Of a stretch of DNA of 64,000 nt, positions 35,583 to 47,453 are shown in pieces. Positions within the stretch are counted from its first letter, which is position 1. Each line of letters opens with the position of its first letter. Source of the DNA: Lumbricus terrestris (Eukaryota; Annelida; Clitellata; Crassiclitellata; Lumbricidae); assembly GCA_949752735.1 (NCBI GenBank), contig OX457043.1:37198605-37262604 (forward strand). The letters run 5' to 3'. Below the pieces are notes generated by a model that worked only from the letters and a program-made list of their open reading frames with translations, was not told the DNA's origin and did not search any database. The position numbers and the translations under genes are program-made.

Positions 35583-36100
35583 TTAATAATAAAACAATGG
35601 TGGTTTTGTTAGGTGGGATCTCCCACAGTCACCTCCGTCACTCCGTGTGTGGGATGGATGACTAATTCCTTACCCAAGGGAACCTGGATTACAGGGCATT
35701 AAAGGCCCTACATAAAATACATGGCAGTAAGGACATGCATGAAAATAAAGGGACCAGAAAGTATGACTCGTCACTGTAAACACCTTCAGCCAATTAACCT
35801 GCCACTGCTTATTTGGACTTGATCCTAATGAGTCGTCCGAATACGGGGTCCGTTTTTGTATATATACAAAACGACATTCTGATGCTGTGAGCGACATGAC
35901 CACTGTAATGACCACTTTGGCCCAACATGAAAAACTTCTAAGTGAGCACCAACCACTTGATACCTTCTGGCAATCTGTTGGCTCCTTCATTGTTCGAACG
36001 CAAGGTCGTTGAGTTTGCCTTTAACTTAATTTGTGAGTCAATGCATAGGCTACATAATTTTATAGGTGTACTGGTGTAGGCTACGTGTTCCATGACAACG
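35583..36100. other. Intron end, nothing recognised
   Basis: No exon or repeat family was recognised before the acceptor zone. Confidence 0.4.
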
Positions 36101-36159
36101 TGAATACCTTTTGTATTGTTTTGATAATGATAAATTTTCCTTGTTTTTTTTTCTCTCAG

Positions 36160-36770
36160 GCAATTGTCGTGTCGTTCTGTTCAGCATAACCTCTGACCAC
36201 TACGGATATGGACAGCTACAACAGAATTACACGTTCGGTAATCAGGTGTTTAAGGAGCCTCTCGGCTGTGAATACGACTACCGCCGAGGTCTGTTGATGG
36301 TTGCTGATGCGAGTACGCGCCGCGTCTCGATGCATGATCTAAGGACGGGTCAGTGCATTGGTGAGTTCCGACCACCAAAGGAGTGCCCTCTGCTCTGTCC
36401 TGTCGACCTGTGCATCGACGAACATGGGTTGTGGTATGTGACGGACGCTGATGGCCACTGCATCCACGTCTATGAACGTAATGGAGACTTTATCGGGAAG
36501 TTTGGTCAATGCGGGAAAGGAGATGGCGACCTGAACAAGCCATGGGGCATCTGCTTTGATCGTGAGTTCAACCTGCTCGTAGCCGACGAAGGCAACAGCC
36601 GCATCGTGCTTTATCGCACTCTGGTAGGCGGTCGAGTGGCTGGCAGCTTCAAACGTGTCGTCACCAGCGACGTCTACATGCCGAAAGGCCTTTCAATCAA
36701 TGCACACGAAAATCTCGTTGTAACTGATGGATCGGCTCATAACTTCCTGAAAATCTTTAAGTTCAAATAA
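36160..36770 (+). CDS. NHL-repeat protein, coding exon 2 (C-terminal)
   Basis: The acceptor TTTTTTTCTCTCAG ends at 36159. The exon opens GC|AAT TGT, completing the Gly begun in exon 1. It encodes the end of blade 2 (NCRVVLFS) and four more blades. Blade 3 spans PLGCEYDYRRGLLMVADAST. Blade 4 spans CPVDLCIDEHGLWYVTDADG. Blade 5 contains KPWGICFD and NLLVADEGNSRIVLY. Blade 6 contains MPKGLSIN and NLVVTDGS, ending FLKIFKFK. With exon 1 this gives six blades, the usual number for a closed NHL propeller. The stop TAA (36768-36770) overlaps an AATAAA hexamer at 36766-36771. The family context is TRIM-NHL or stand-alone NHL proteins; nothing visible decides which. Confidence 0.9.
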
Positions 36771-37081
36771 AACTCACACCAAGCAATATGGAACTAATTC
36801 GCAAACTTCATTACCTCGCCACTCCTCCATAGCTTCGTAATATTAGCATCTTCCCCGATTTACAGTTTTCATAATTTTTTTCTTCCTGCGTTTCCTCTCG
36901 TATGCCCCTGGACAATTCCATTTTGTAACCTGCTTCTGCGTCTTTCTGTGCATATGGTCCTAATTGTTTTGTATATCCTCTTGGATGTAGCTTTCTCTTC
37001 TGCTTTCTCTTGCCTACGTCTCCTTCTCGTGTTCTTCATCACATCTTCAGTGATAAACTGCTGCAATTTATGCATGTTTTA
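36771..37081. other. 3' flank of the NHL gene
   Basis: Probable 3' UTR and downstream sequence. A minus-strand frame at 36869-37075 is rich in Arg/Lys but has no recognised family, and it is not called. Confidence 0.4.
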
Positions 37082-37570
37082 AATTCTAGTAGTCCAAATT
37101 TATATCATCTTGATGTTTACCAGCTGTTCAGCTGTGACTAACTAACCTACCTCAAATTCGCATTTTTGCGACCTTTTGCACGTTTATTTTGTACTACTGC
37201 TGCTGCTGCTACTACTACTTCTTAAATTCTAGAAGTCCAAATTTATAACGCCAGCTCTTCAGCTGCGACTAACTAACATTTTTTGCGACCTTTTGCACGT
37301 TTATTTTGTACTACTGCTGCTGCTGCTACTACTACTTCTTAAATTCTAGAAGTCCAAATTTATAACGCCAGCTCTTCAGCTGCGACTAACTAACATTTTT
37401 TGCGACCCTTTGCACGTTTATTTTGTACTACTGCTGCTGCTGCTACTACTACTTCTTAAATTCTAGAAGTCCAAATTTATAACACCAGCTCTTCAGCTGC
37501 GACTAACTAACATTTTTTGCGACCTTGTGCACGTTTATTTTGTACTACTACTGCTGCTGCTACTACAACT
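37082..37570. repeat. 117-bp tandem repeat, about four copies
   Basis: GCGACC begins at 37168, 37285, 37402 and 37519, an exact 117-bp period. Units contain GCACGTTTATTTTG, a CTGCTGCTGCTACTACTACT run and AAATTCTAGAAGTCCAAATT. The first unit is more diverged. 117 is divisible by three, but stops occur in the frames. Confidence 0.9.
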
Positions 37571-38436
37571 ACTACCACTACTATTATTACTACCTATTAC
37601 TACTACAATAATAGGCCTCATCTTCCTCATTCTCCTGAACATCAAACTTTACTCTGTTTCACAATTGCAGCATGATGCCATATAGCTGTGAGGCTAACTA
37701 AATGAGTTATACAGTGCCTTTTCAATGCTTCTGTATTGTTTTTCGTACCTATGTACCTTAATAGATCTGAAACCTAACAAGTAGTGCTCATATTCAAATA
37801 GGATGCATTGCAATGATAAAATTACTGCAATTGAATGAGTATGCAATCTTGGCCATCTTGCATTCTGTGTTTGTTGTGATAAACATATTTGCAATTTACC
37901 AATTCCTACTGCAATAAAAGAATGTAACAATCTAATGATTCTGTCAATGGCCTCTGTGCACTGGTAGATTTGTAATCGGTAGAATGGTAATCGGTAGATT
38001 GGTACGTGCAAGGCTTAAAGTGTGCCTGGACGGCGTCCACGCACTTATTTTAAAATCTGCACACTGTCCTGCCACTTATTTGGTCCGCACAACAATGAAA
38101 AGTAAGGAGCGTCTAGGCACTTCTTTTTCTACACTTTAAGCACTGGGCACGTGGTAACACCTAGCCTAATAACACCAATTTCTTTAATAAAACTTGAGCA
38201 GTCCAACTGTCTTAAGTTCACAAGCCATGGTGCAATTTCTTTCATTTCACTGTCCTCCCTATTTTTCAAAATGAATGTCACAAGTCTGTGTAGGCCTACA
38301 GATAACACTATAATATAACAGGTAATGTCACCCATCTAGTTTTTGTTTCCTGAACTAAGCTTGAGTCGTTATCCATCTGGGTATGAACTTCCATAATGAT
38401 TATTTGCATCTTGTACACATAAGTCCAGCCATTATT
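37571..38436. other. Intergenic, nothing recognised
   Basis: Between the convergent genes. Contains AATAAA near 37914 and a TAGGCCTA octamer near 38292. Confidence 0.4.
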
Positions 38437-38740
38437 AACCCTCAGGCTACCAAGGTTTTTTAAACATGGACTACCAAGGGGGTTGTTACCACACCCCTGG
38501 ATTTTGGGTTTGGTTTGAGATATCATAACTTGCAACACATCAATGGATAGAGCATTCATTTCTGCACAAAATGATACATTTAGGTTTAAAAATATATGAA
38601 TCTACCTCAAAATTATACAATTTTTACCTGGGGACCTTTTGATTTCACAGACGTGTACTTTTGCATAGACAGAATATTAGATTCTGTGTGTTTTGAACAT
38701 GTGTGTTACTAATTATGTATGTATATATATGTATGTATGT

Positions 38741-39252
38741 TGTTAGACAGCTTGTGTATCTAACACTATTCTGCTGAACTTACCAGACATTAATGGACCA
38801 GCTGTGCTTTTGACTATGAGTGAAAGGAGTGTCTTGCGTGCGTAAACTTTAGCCTACTTTGAGTGCATTATAAATTCTGGTTGATCATATGGTTCGTGAG
38901 ACACAGTGTTGGCAGCGTTTGGACGACGGTCCGTTTTCTCGAGGTACTGTTTTCCTCTTCTTGATGATTATCGCATCATTTGCGATTCGTGGACTGTCGA
39001 GTCCGTTTGATGTGTCTCCATTGCCCCATGTGGTGACTTGCTTCTGGAGTGATGTTCGCTTTCGGCTTACGAGGTCTTTGTTAGACTTGCTGAAGTTTTG
39101 CTGCCAAGACGGTGTTCTGGTGTTTTCGGGTCAGCCCGTTGTTCTTCTTTCATGAAGATATTGTGTACATTTCGCTTGTAAATATTGCTTCTGTCATTAA
39201 AATACTATTTTTTTACACCCGGGGTCTACTTTATTAATTCATCCCTAGGCGA
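38741..39252 (+). mobile_element. Solo LTR, copy 1
   Basis: Begins TGTTAGACAGC and ends GACGTGTAACA (TG...CA termini, inverted TGTTA/TAACA). It has TATAAATTC near 38870, ATTAAAATAC near 39200, and a probable 4-bp duplication ATGT on both sides, though the flank is itself an ATGT repeat. About 90% like the copy at 48062-48588. No internal gag-pol region is present, so it is a solo LTR left by recombination. The superfamily is not determined. The shared 80-90-codon frame inside both copies is a by-product of LTR identity. Confidence 0.85.
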
Positions 39253-39480
39253 CGTGTAACAATGTATGTATGCATGTATACATGGTATATATGTTTGTAA
39301 ATATATATGTGCATATGAGTGTATGTATGAAGGCATGCATGCATGCACATTTGTAATTATGTATGTATGTGCATGTATGTATGTATGCATGTGTGTATGT
39401 ATGCATGTTTGGAAATAGATATGTATGTATGAATGTATGTACGAAGGCATACATGTATGTATGCATGTATGTATTCATAC
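39253..39480. repeat. (ATGT)n imperfect microsatellite
   Basis: ATGTATGC/ATGTATGA-type units. It begins at the LTR edge and a short ATGT run also precedes the LTR (38725-38740), so the LTR inserted into this repeat. Confidence 0.9.
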
Positions 39481-40404
39481 TCAATATCTGTTTCAGCTAA
39501 TATAAGTTCATTAGCTGGTGACAAAGTTTACACAGAAATATCGATTTGTGTTATAAAAATCCAACATTTTCACACATTTTAATTTATTTTAAGCACTTCC
39601 GGTCATCAAAAGTCAAATCAATTGGTATGAGAAAATAGACTTCATGCCCTTTATGGAATTGCATAATTAATTTCTCTTCAAAAATAAATTATGGATACGC
39701 TACAATTGAAAAAACATGAAATTTTTACGAAAATAAAACCTATTTTTATATATTTTAATTTATTTTGAGCACTTCCGGTTGTCAAAAGACAACTCAATGA
39801 ACATGGAAATGTAGCCCCACATTCCCTCTATAGAATGGTATAATTTGTGTCTCTTCATATTAAACGACGGATAAGTACCACCCCCCTGGTACCTCGGGTA
39901 TAACTTTTGAATGGTATGGAGTACCATCACAAATTTTACCTCAAAATGTGTGCAAATGAACCCTCTACAGCTATCTAGAATGTCAAAATTTTATTCCAAA
40001 CGAAACAAGTATTATTTGGGAAAAACCTAGGGGGTGGCAACCCCCCCCACGGTAGCCCGAGGTGGTAGCCTACCAACGTACAGCTGGACATCTTGAGCAC
40101 GATATAAAAGAAGCAACCTTGGAGAATAGGCATACGGCGAGAGGGTCTATGTAAGCAGAAGTACCAATCTCAGTGAAAGTAAATGCAATATGCAGGCCTA
40201 TGCATGAATATTTTACATGGATAGAAATCGTTTGCCTACAATGCAATGCCGTGCAAATTTTGCTCAAACTGCGCTCGCTGTCACACTTGATAGAATAGAT
40301 CACTCTATGCCTATGGTCTTTGTCCATGCGGTCTCCGAGTTGTATGTATATTCGTTTAATTCAATAAACAACAGACAGAACGCTGTAGGTTTACATTAGC
40401 AAAA
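39481..40404. other. Intergenic repeat debris
   Basis: An ATTTTAATTTATTTT..GCACTTCCGGT phrase occurs twice (about 39577 and 39752), an imperfect duplication with a period of about 175 bp. No gene was seen. Confidence 0.45.
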
Positions 40405-41160
40405 TTAACAGTATGGTTGCTTAAAACTTATAGTCAAGATAGTTAGTACATGTTTTTGAATAACATTCTTTCTTGGGATAAAGTTTAACAAGTCTTTATT
40501 GGGGAGGATGAAATTGTGAGCTCTGTATTTAAAGTTATATAATGGATCACGCTGTAGTGGAAAGAGGTTACGGAGGACATGAAGTTCATTTCCATGAACA
40601 GCTTTGAAAAGCATCTTGCCAGCCTCTTGCGCTAAAGTTTCTGCTGTAAGTGCATCAGGATGCAAGTAGCCGGCTCGTCTAAGTTTGTTCATGAGGCCTT
40701 CAAGACGGGTTTTGTCAAATCCACTAGCAAGACCCCACCATGCAGGAGAGGCATACATCACTCTAGACATGATAGTAGCTCTTGTACGGAGACCCCATGA
40801 GACTGGAGGGTTCTGATAGCATAGAGTGAAGCAGACCCAGAGCAGATAATCTTATTGATGTATCATGTGGCCTGTAACTGTTAATTTCTCTCCAACAAAA
40901 ACTCCCAATGCCTTGATGGATTTTGTACAAGAAAATCCAGAGATGGATAGATGGGTTGAGAGTGAACTCTGGTTGCGTCTGATAATAGCAATTTCGTGTG
41001 TTTTATCAGGATTGATCCGCAAGTTCTTTCCTTTAGACCAGTTGGTGATGTGTTAGAGTTCATCCGTTGCAGTAGATAAGTGATTGGAGCCGATAAATCG
41101 TCAGCATATTTAGAGAGTCGGTTCTGGGAATGAAAAGGGTGGAGGTCAGATGAAATCAGC
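40405..41160 (-). mobile_element. LINE family C RT C-terminal fragment
   Basis: Minus-strand frames read SKYADDLSAPITYLL (palm YADD motif), a frameshifted SILIKHTKLLL zone, then MYASPAWWGLASGFDKTRL, NKLRRAGYLHPDALT and VLRNLFPLQRDP. It ends with IPRKNVIQKHVL. It is the same LINE group as the 28960 and 42060 fragments. At least two frameshifts are present. Confidence 0.8.
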
Positions 41161-41331
41161 ACAAATTAAAAATCATCTATTTAAAACTGTGAGTGGAAAT
41201 AATCTTGTTCCTGGTTCTTTACTGGTATCGTCACAAGGTAAGATCGTCATCTTTAAAGATTATAGCATTAGTGCAGTGATTTTGAATGGTAGGCTTCGAC
41301 ATACGCCGGTTTCAGCAAACAAAGTGAACTT

Positions 41332-41403
41332 GTAAACCCTTCGACGACCAGCTACATATGTTTTCTATGCACTTCAGTACATGCTGGTCGTTAAAGGGTT
41401 AAA
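41332..41403. mobile_element. Tiny inverted-repeat element
   Basis: TAAACCCTTCGACGACCAGC is mirrored by GCTGGTCGTTAAAGGGTTAA with a spacer of about 30 bp. It resembles the TTAA element at 2451 in design but has only one clean TTAA. Confidence 0.45.
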
Positions 41404-42059
41404 AGTATTTTTAGCAAATTTATGCATGCATCCATTGTAGCATTATTTTTCTCATCAATCCAAGTTATATTGAAGCAAGAATTATTTACATCACTCCCAC
41501 TTCGATATTATGCAGGGATGCCACTCAAAGATTTTTCCACATTTTCAGTCTTATCTAGGTTTTTAGGTTTTTATTGCCAGGATCTAGCTTTTTTCTCATA
41601 GCAGTTTTTCCGACTTTTTACATAAAAAATTGTTTTAGATGAAAATGCACAAAAGACGTAGAAAAAGCCTAAAATTTTGTGAATTTTTAAAAAAATTGTA
41701 GATTTTGGAGCGAAAAACTAAAAAAATTGTGAGAAATTTTATCAGGAGAAGGAGCAAAGTTTGGTCTGATGACTAAAAACAAAAAGGCATCAGAAATTTC
41801 AAGCCGGAAAAATCCATGTATTTTTCAGAGAAATTCACAATCTAGCCTTTTCTACTGACGGATTTGACCTTTCTTTAAAATTAAGAGTGGCATCCCTGTC
41901 GATATACCCTTAAATAACAAACATATAGTTGTATAGCCTACTGTTGTGCTATATATAGATGAACATACACTCAAGGCCCTAAGCTTAGGATTGGCGTAAT
42001 CTTAATGACTTCTTGACCTAGGAAATACGTCATTTAGGACAAGATAATATAATTAGGCA
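41404..42059. other. Intergenic, nothing recognised
   Basis: AT-rich stretch near a GGGATGCCACTC / GAGTGGCATCCC inverted pair (about 41515 and 41885) that suggests a worn DNA element of about 380 bp. No gene was seen. Confidence 0.4.
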
Positions 42060-42700
42060 TATTTAATATTAGGCATATTGCAGAGTGGGCTAGAAATCGC
42101 AACTTGCGACTTAATCAGAGCAAGTCATGTGAAGTCATCTTTAGGCGCCCCCATTCCAAAACTTCTGACTGCCCTTCCCTCATAATAGGGATTGAACGAG
42201 TTGATGCAGTTAAGGTTCTTGGTATCACGCTTTCATATAGATTGGGGTTTTCTGCACACATTGATAATATTGTCTGTAAAGCAAAGTAATCATTTTATGC
42301 ACTTCGTATCCTTGCGTCGCATGGTTTGACAGGCAGCCGACTCCATGATGTTGTACATTCCACCACAGTTGCGCAAATGCTTTATACTTCACTAGCATGG
42401 TGGGGTTTTGCAAATGAGGGTCAGAGGAGTTGTCTGTCCACTATTATTAGAAAGTGATAAGACAGGGTTTTTTGCCCACTAACAATCCTACTTTTGACAT
42501 GTATGTTATGTTCTAAGGCAGATGTATCCCTATTTTCTTCTATCCTCTGTGACCCCGGGCATGTCCTCCATTATCTTCTTCCACCTGAACGTGTAACTGG
42601 TTACTCCCTTAGGCCCCAATCACATAATCTAGAGATACCACGATGTGATTCGTTGCTTGGAAAGGGATTTATCACCAGAATGCTATATGGTTAACTTGTT
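42060..42700 (+). mobile_element. LINE family C C-terminal fragment
   Basis: Frames read NLRLNQSKSCEVIFRRP, VDAVKVLGITLSYRLGFSAH and YTSLAWWGFANEGQRSCLS. They continue as CDPGHVLHYLLPPE and end GFITRMLYG. Stops near 42286 and 42456 show that it is dead. It aligns along its length with the minus-strand fragment at 28960-30711. Confidence 0.8.
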
Positions 42701-43976
42701 TGACGATAATAGTTTAGTAATTATATTATATTTAACTTGCAATTTTAATTTGCACGTTTTTATTACCTATTATTACTTCGATGTATTTCGATGTATTATA
42801 ATAATGTTCTGTGTCCCATTGTGCGTTTGCAAGTGGAGTAATAAAGAAAATACTTACTTACTTATATATACAAATGGAAGATATATTTTAAATGGGAACC
42901 TACTCACGTTATTTAACCAATGGAAACAGACATCTTCATGCACGCATATATGAATAATCCAAAATGGCCGCCAAAGCAGGCTGGCTAATAAATTCGCTAT
43001 TTCCTTCTAGGATTAAGTTTAAATGATAACAGTTCCAATAAATCGAACCATTAATAATTTTTGAGACAGGTTCACATATCTATGGCATTCACTGCATTTG
43101 ATATCTGTTGCCAAACAAAGTGGGATGAAACAATTTGATAACTGGCATGCTATTCTTTCAAAATTGAACCTCGTTTTTTATGCCACTGACATTATTTACA
43201 TTTGTAATGTGGAGGAGGCAGCGGAGGATGCTGAAAAGGAGGATTAACTAGACTGTTTGAAATCACAAAATTATGTGCTATATCAATTAAAAACCTAATT
43301 TCCTGAATTTCATACCTAGGTCTGCGCGAGCAATAATACACATACTGTCTGTGCACATTCATTTATTTGGCAAATTGAAAAAGACAGACAGAGACAATTA
43401 GAGTTTATATATAGTAATATTTTACTTTTATATATAAGGTAAAATTCTAATTGTTTAAACTTTCAATTGTAAGTTTCTGTGGCTCTGATGTTTTTATGAT
43501 AATAAATGAATACTACTACTGAAGCGGGACTTTGTGTCCTATCGATTTTGTCGACGTTCATGCCTTTGTATCGCAAGTAAAAAACCTTTTTATAGCAGTT
43601 TAAAACCATGACCTGAAAACAATCTGGTACAAAATTTGGCTGTGTAAAATACAATTTGTATGAGATGCTCATGAGTATATGACACGGGTAGGGTGTATGT
43701 TTTGTAAAACTCTGTATGATCCGCATGTTATAAGCGCAAAAATACGGTAAATGGTTTCATGTGTTTACTGGTCTGCCCTGTACTACAGTCTTAATTGGTA
43801 CGTATATGAAAATTACAGAAAAAGCACAATGTTAAAAAAATGCAAACACCTCTGCAACTTTTAAAAAGTTTTTCATAACTGATCTGTACGCAAACTGCAT
43901 GATTTTACAGTTCAAGACTGAGAATAATGGTGCTGGAGAAGTATGTGCTAAGAAAACCACGTCCACAATCAACAGT
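42701..43976. other. Intergenic stretch downstream of SNW1
   Basis: Includes the SNW1 3' UTR on the minus strand. A minus-strand AATAAA-type signal is visible near 43362, but it is far from the stop and unproven. No other gene was seen. Confidence 0.4.
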
Positions 43977-44333
43977 TCAGCGGCGCTTCTTAATTCTGTC
44001 ATGTTCCCTTCCATGTGTGGGCTCTTCTGCAGGACGTTTCTGCCCTCGTTTAGCACTCACCAAGAACTTGTCAAGTCCAAATGGATCCTCCTCCTCATCT
44101 TTTGCAAATTCAACGGGTCCTTCTCGACGAACAGTGCGATCAGTTCCGGCAAACTCCTTGTCAGGCACGAATCGGTTGGCTTTCATGATCTTATCTAAAT
44201 CATTTCCATAGATGTCATCTACATTCTTCGATGGTCTGTATATTGAAGACGCGATGTCATTGGTCTGGCGCCATGGTCTGTCATAAACGTTGTAAGTGTC
44301 ATCTTCTCCACCAGCAAAGCCTGAATCCATTCC
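43977..44333 (-). CDS. SNW1: SNW1/SKIP last coding exon
   Basis: SNW1 (SKIP) is a nuclear component of the activated spliceosome and a transcription co-regulator. This exon follows TGTTTAG and opens in phase 0 with GMDSGFAGGEDDTYNVYD. It continues with IYRPSKNVDDIYG, ANRFVPDKEFAGTD, EGPVEF and EEDPFGLDKFLVSAKRG, and ends IKKRR then stop. This order and wording match the conserved SNW1 C-terminus (YNVYD, SIYRPSKN, NRFVPDKEF, EDPFGLDKFL). Together with three upstream exons it gives the last 231 residues of a protein that is about 536 residues long in human. Plus-strand frames here are shadows. Confidence 0.97.
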   Translation of the reverse strand, partial: GMDSGFAGGEDDTYNVYDRPWRQTNDIASSIYRPSKNVDDIYGNDLDKIMKANRFVPDKEFAGTDRTVRREGPVEFAKDEEEDPFGLDKFLVSAKRGQKRPAEEPTHGREHDRIKKRR

Positions 44334-44344
44334 CTAAACAAATA

Positions 44345-44470
44345 CGCCCATGCATAAATATTTACAGACCATTATACCATTCATTCATTCTGAAGATTTA
44401 TAGAGCGCCCCATCAAGGCTACTACTCAGAAGTGCTCCCAACCCAACCTCAGCTGAAAATGACAGTTTAA
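44345..44470 (-). mobile_element. SINE 3' part with (GAAT)n tail
   Basis: The minus strand reads GGGAGCACTTCTGAGTAGTA, then GGGGCGCTCTATAAATCTTC, ending in GAATGAATG. The TTCTGAGTAG segment is shared with the tRNA-type SINE at 56783. It lies just inside the SNW1 intron, beside the last exon. Confidence 0.65.
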
Positions 44471-44879
44471 TGCTGCGATAAAATGCATCTGAACAAACCC
44501 CAGGAATAAGGCATACAGACAGTGGAAGCCCATTTATACCATAGGCCAATTATGGAGAAAGCCCGGTGCTGTATGTTCATGCTCGGGAATGAGGAGTTAA
44601 CCTCATGAGTGGAGGAACGTAGAGCACAACGCCCTTGTACACAGAGAGTAGAGTGACAAAGCTCTTGCAAATATACAGCAACACCTAGGAGGTCCGCCAC
44701 ACCAAAGCAGAGACCCGGTATACAATCCGCTACGGGATAAGAAGTCAAAGCAGGACATCCCGCATATAATTGGTGACATGACCAAATTTTGAGATATAAC
44801 CAACAAGGTGTGCACTGTGCACTGTGTGCAGTCATGCATAGGATCTGATCCAAGCACCAGAATATCATTATTATTGCTT

Positions 44880-45400
44880 AGAACGCGGTAGCAGCTGCAG
44901 ACTTCAGGCAGCAAAAGTCGTCTGCATAAGATTGACTCAAGACAGCACCGACTGACAGGAGGGCACCAATGTCTGCAGTACAGAAAACGTACAGCAAAGG
45001 ACCTGGGACAAAAACCTTCCAAGGGGTAAGCCAAAGGGAGCAGGAGCCAGGGCAACCTTTTTGGACCCACAAGCTGTATGCAAGAACGGTCCTAGAGATA
45101 AGAGGTAATCCAAGTATGGATGCTGCCAGAAAGGCCAAAGGAGGCAGAAAGCTGCTTCAGAAGAATACCATGTTGAACGCACTTACATCAAACAGTGTCA
45201 AGAGGACAACCTGTGACTTATCAATGGCCCCATAAATGTCTGAAAGATGGTGAACAAGAAAGGTCTATGAAGAGTGACCTTTCTGAAAACCTGATTGGAA
45301 TGCTGGCAGGAGGTTATTCCTATCAATGCAGACTGCAGAGGGTGAGCTGAGCGGCCACAATCTCTTCAATAAATATTTTAGATAGAAATGTTGCATTGCC
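44880..45400 (-). mobile_element. LINE reverse-transcriptase fragment in SNW1 intron
   Basis: Minus-strand frames read VVLLTLFDVSAFN, SFGLSGSIHTWITSYL and PGPLLYVFCTADIGALLS, then LSQSYADD. These are the RT palm motifs in order. Frameshifts separate them. The group is close to family B. Confidence 0.7.
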
Positions 45401-46880
45401 TATTGGTCAAAAAGTTATCTGGATCAGCCATGTCCAAACTCTCACTCTTCGGCAACTGGGATAAGGAAAAGCCTTTTCTCAAGGAAGCAGCCAGCGAACA
45501 GCATTGTTAATAATAATAATAATAAGGGAAGATGGGCATGCATGAACTCCTGAAGGATGAACATAAAAAGCAGGTCCAAGAAGCATGTCATTGGCACAGA
45601 GTTTGAAATAAGAAGTCGTACCTCATTTGAGACTGGATCATTTGGGGAGCAATGTTTTGCAGTAAAACTTGTGAGATGTATTGTTGAAGACTAAAGACAA
45701 TAAAGTGTCACAGACCTTAACGCTTCACATGCACTCAAAGGACAGAATGAATATGTAAAAAAAACACCTTGAAAATGCATGCCACTAACAATGTGCAAAG
45801 GCACAGCAATTCAATGACTATAAAGAAATGTGCAAGCACGTGTTTTTTCATTTTCACGTACAATTTTTATCCAGGTTTGTGCCTTTAGCAGGTTGGGAGT
45901 TTGCTAAACAGCCAGTTATGCATGAAAAGTCAGCTTTATAAGTTCAAGAAAACATTCAACATAAATACAGTGTTGACCAGTTAGCACGCTGACATTGGGG
46001 GCACTTTGACACAGTGCATAAACCTGAGTGCATGCAAAATGGACTAGTGCAGAAGTGACATATTGTCTAACTAAATCAGACCATCACTACAACTTTAGAT
46101 ACGACTGTCACTATGTACAATTGTACACAATTGTCAATCCATTTATCTCATCATCTGTTCATCTGACCATTTTCCCCATTCATCTAACCATCCATCCAAT
46201 AATCATCAGATTGTCAATAAAACTGCCTGCCCATCCAACTGTCAATCAATAACTTGATGAACGCAGTTTTTTCCGCAAAAACTGGTCGTCTTTACATTTT
46301 TTCTTATATAATGGCAACAACGGACCGGATCATAATCAAATTTGTATCAGTATCTTTCATTTGACTTATGTATACACTGACAAAATATTGTAAAGAAATA
46401 TGAAGTTGTTACTGAGACAACGCATTTTGAAAACGGTGAACGAACTTTGGTGTCACCCTATAGCAGAGGTTCTCAACTGCTTATAGCAGCCCAGCCAGAT
46501 GAACCTGAAGACTTTAAGCTTGGGTCTTTACTCGTTAACGAGACTAACGAATGAAAATAGCCAAATAGGAGCTATATAAAACGGTTTTAGAAAATAGGCA
46601 TTAAATATAATAAATTGCTCATAGTCCAAGCCACTCTGATAGCTCATTGCAAAACAAGAAAACATGGGAGAAGGGTAGCTAAACACTACCGAAACTAAAC
46701 GCCCTTCAAAACGTTGAATTTTTGTAACGGGAAAACTGGAAAACATAGGCCTGCAAGTAATTTTTTAGTTACAAAACTTCGGCCATTGGGACTTCTGATC
46801 CTTGGACTTTGTCCACCTGATTTAATTCGGTAAATTTTCATGCTCTGAATACGCAAACAGCTAAGATAGCACATCCAACC
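45401..46880. other. SNW1 intron, nothing recognised
   Basis: Small AAT run near 45510 and CATC/CCAT-rich sequence near 46140-46200. No gene or paired repeat was seen. Confidence 0.4.
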
Positions 46881-46884
46881 ATTC

Positions 46885-47010
46885 CGCGTCATCAATTTTA
46901 GAATGGGCAGTAGGAGTGCGAATGGGGTCAAGTGGGGTAGGGAAGTAGGAAATTGGCTGGGAGCGGGGCAAATCCTAAATTTCCCGGGCAACGTCAGGTA
47001 CCCCAGCTAG
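46885..47010 (+). mobile_element. Helitron 3' terminus, short copy
   Basis: TTCCCGGGCAACGTCAGGTA is followed by CCCCAGCTAG, then T. Only about 125 bp of Helitron-like sequence precedes it. Confidence 0.65.
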
Positions 47011-47450
47011 TTATGAATAAATATGTTTTAAACACATTAAAACAAATATTTGTGAAAAAATCTTGTTTTTCTAAACCCTATTTTGGATCATTTTAAAGTG
47101 GTTATTGCTTAAATAATTCAATGAGTTTTCCAGAAATTTTTGACATTCCCACCATATGTTTGATCATAACTTTGGATAGGAATATGGTGGAACTAGAAGA
47201 TTTGTGTCATTTTAAAGAAGAGACGTTATTCTTTTAAAAATGCATAACACCCAAATTGTACAAAAGCGTCTTTAGCCTGGTTTTGGTCAGATGGGTCACA
47301 TTTGGACTACGATTTCACAAATTGATGGACTTTGAAAAAGACACAATAAATCTTAGGGAGTGTTGCCCCTATGTGCAGCGTATGCAGTTCGGCCAGGAAG
47401 TTGTTTCAATACATTTTGAGAGACCCGTTTTCCCATAGAATTGAGTCAGG
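47011..47450. other. SNW1 intron, nothing recognised
   Basis: No feature was supported. Confidence 0.35.
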
Positions 47451-47453
47451 ATT

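Larger units (their letters stand above)
38437..40075. mobile_element. Candidate TTAACCCTC-ended element carrying the solo LTR
   Basis: The left edge TTAACCCTCAGGCTACCAAG resembles the reverse of GGTAGCCCGAGGTGGTAGCC at the right (ending about 40070). Subterminal GGGGGTTGTTACCAC is mirrored by GGGGGTGGCAACCCCC. The ends are imperfect, so this is a tentative DNA transposon of piggyBac type. It contains the solo LTR and an ATGT repeat. Confidence 0.35.

Noticed and set aside
36869..37075. Arg/Lys-rich minus-strand frame next to the NHL gene
   Set aside because: No recognisable family, no splice context, low complexity; more likely chance.
43899..44211. Plus-strand frames of 94-99 codons
   Set aside because: They are shadows of the SNW1 last exon on the minus strand.
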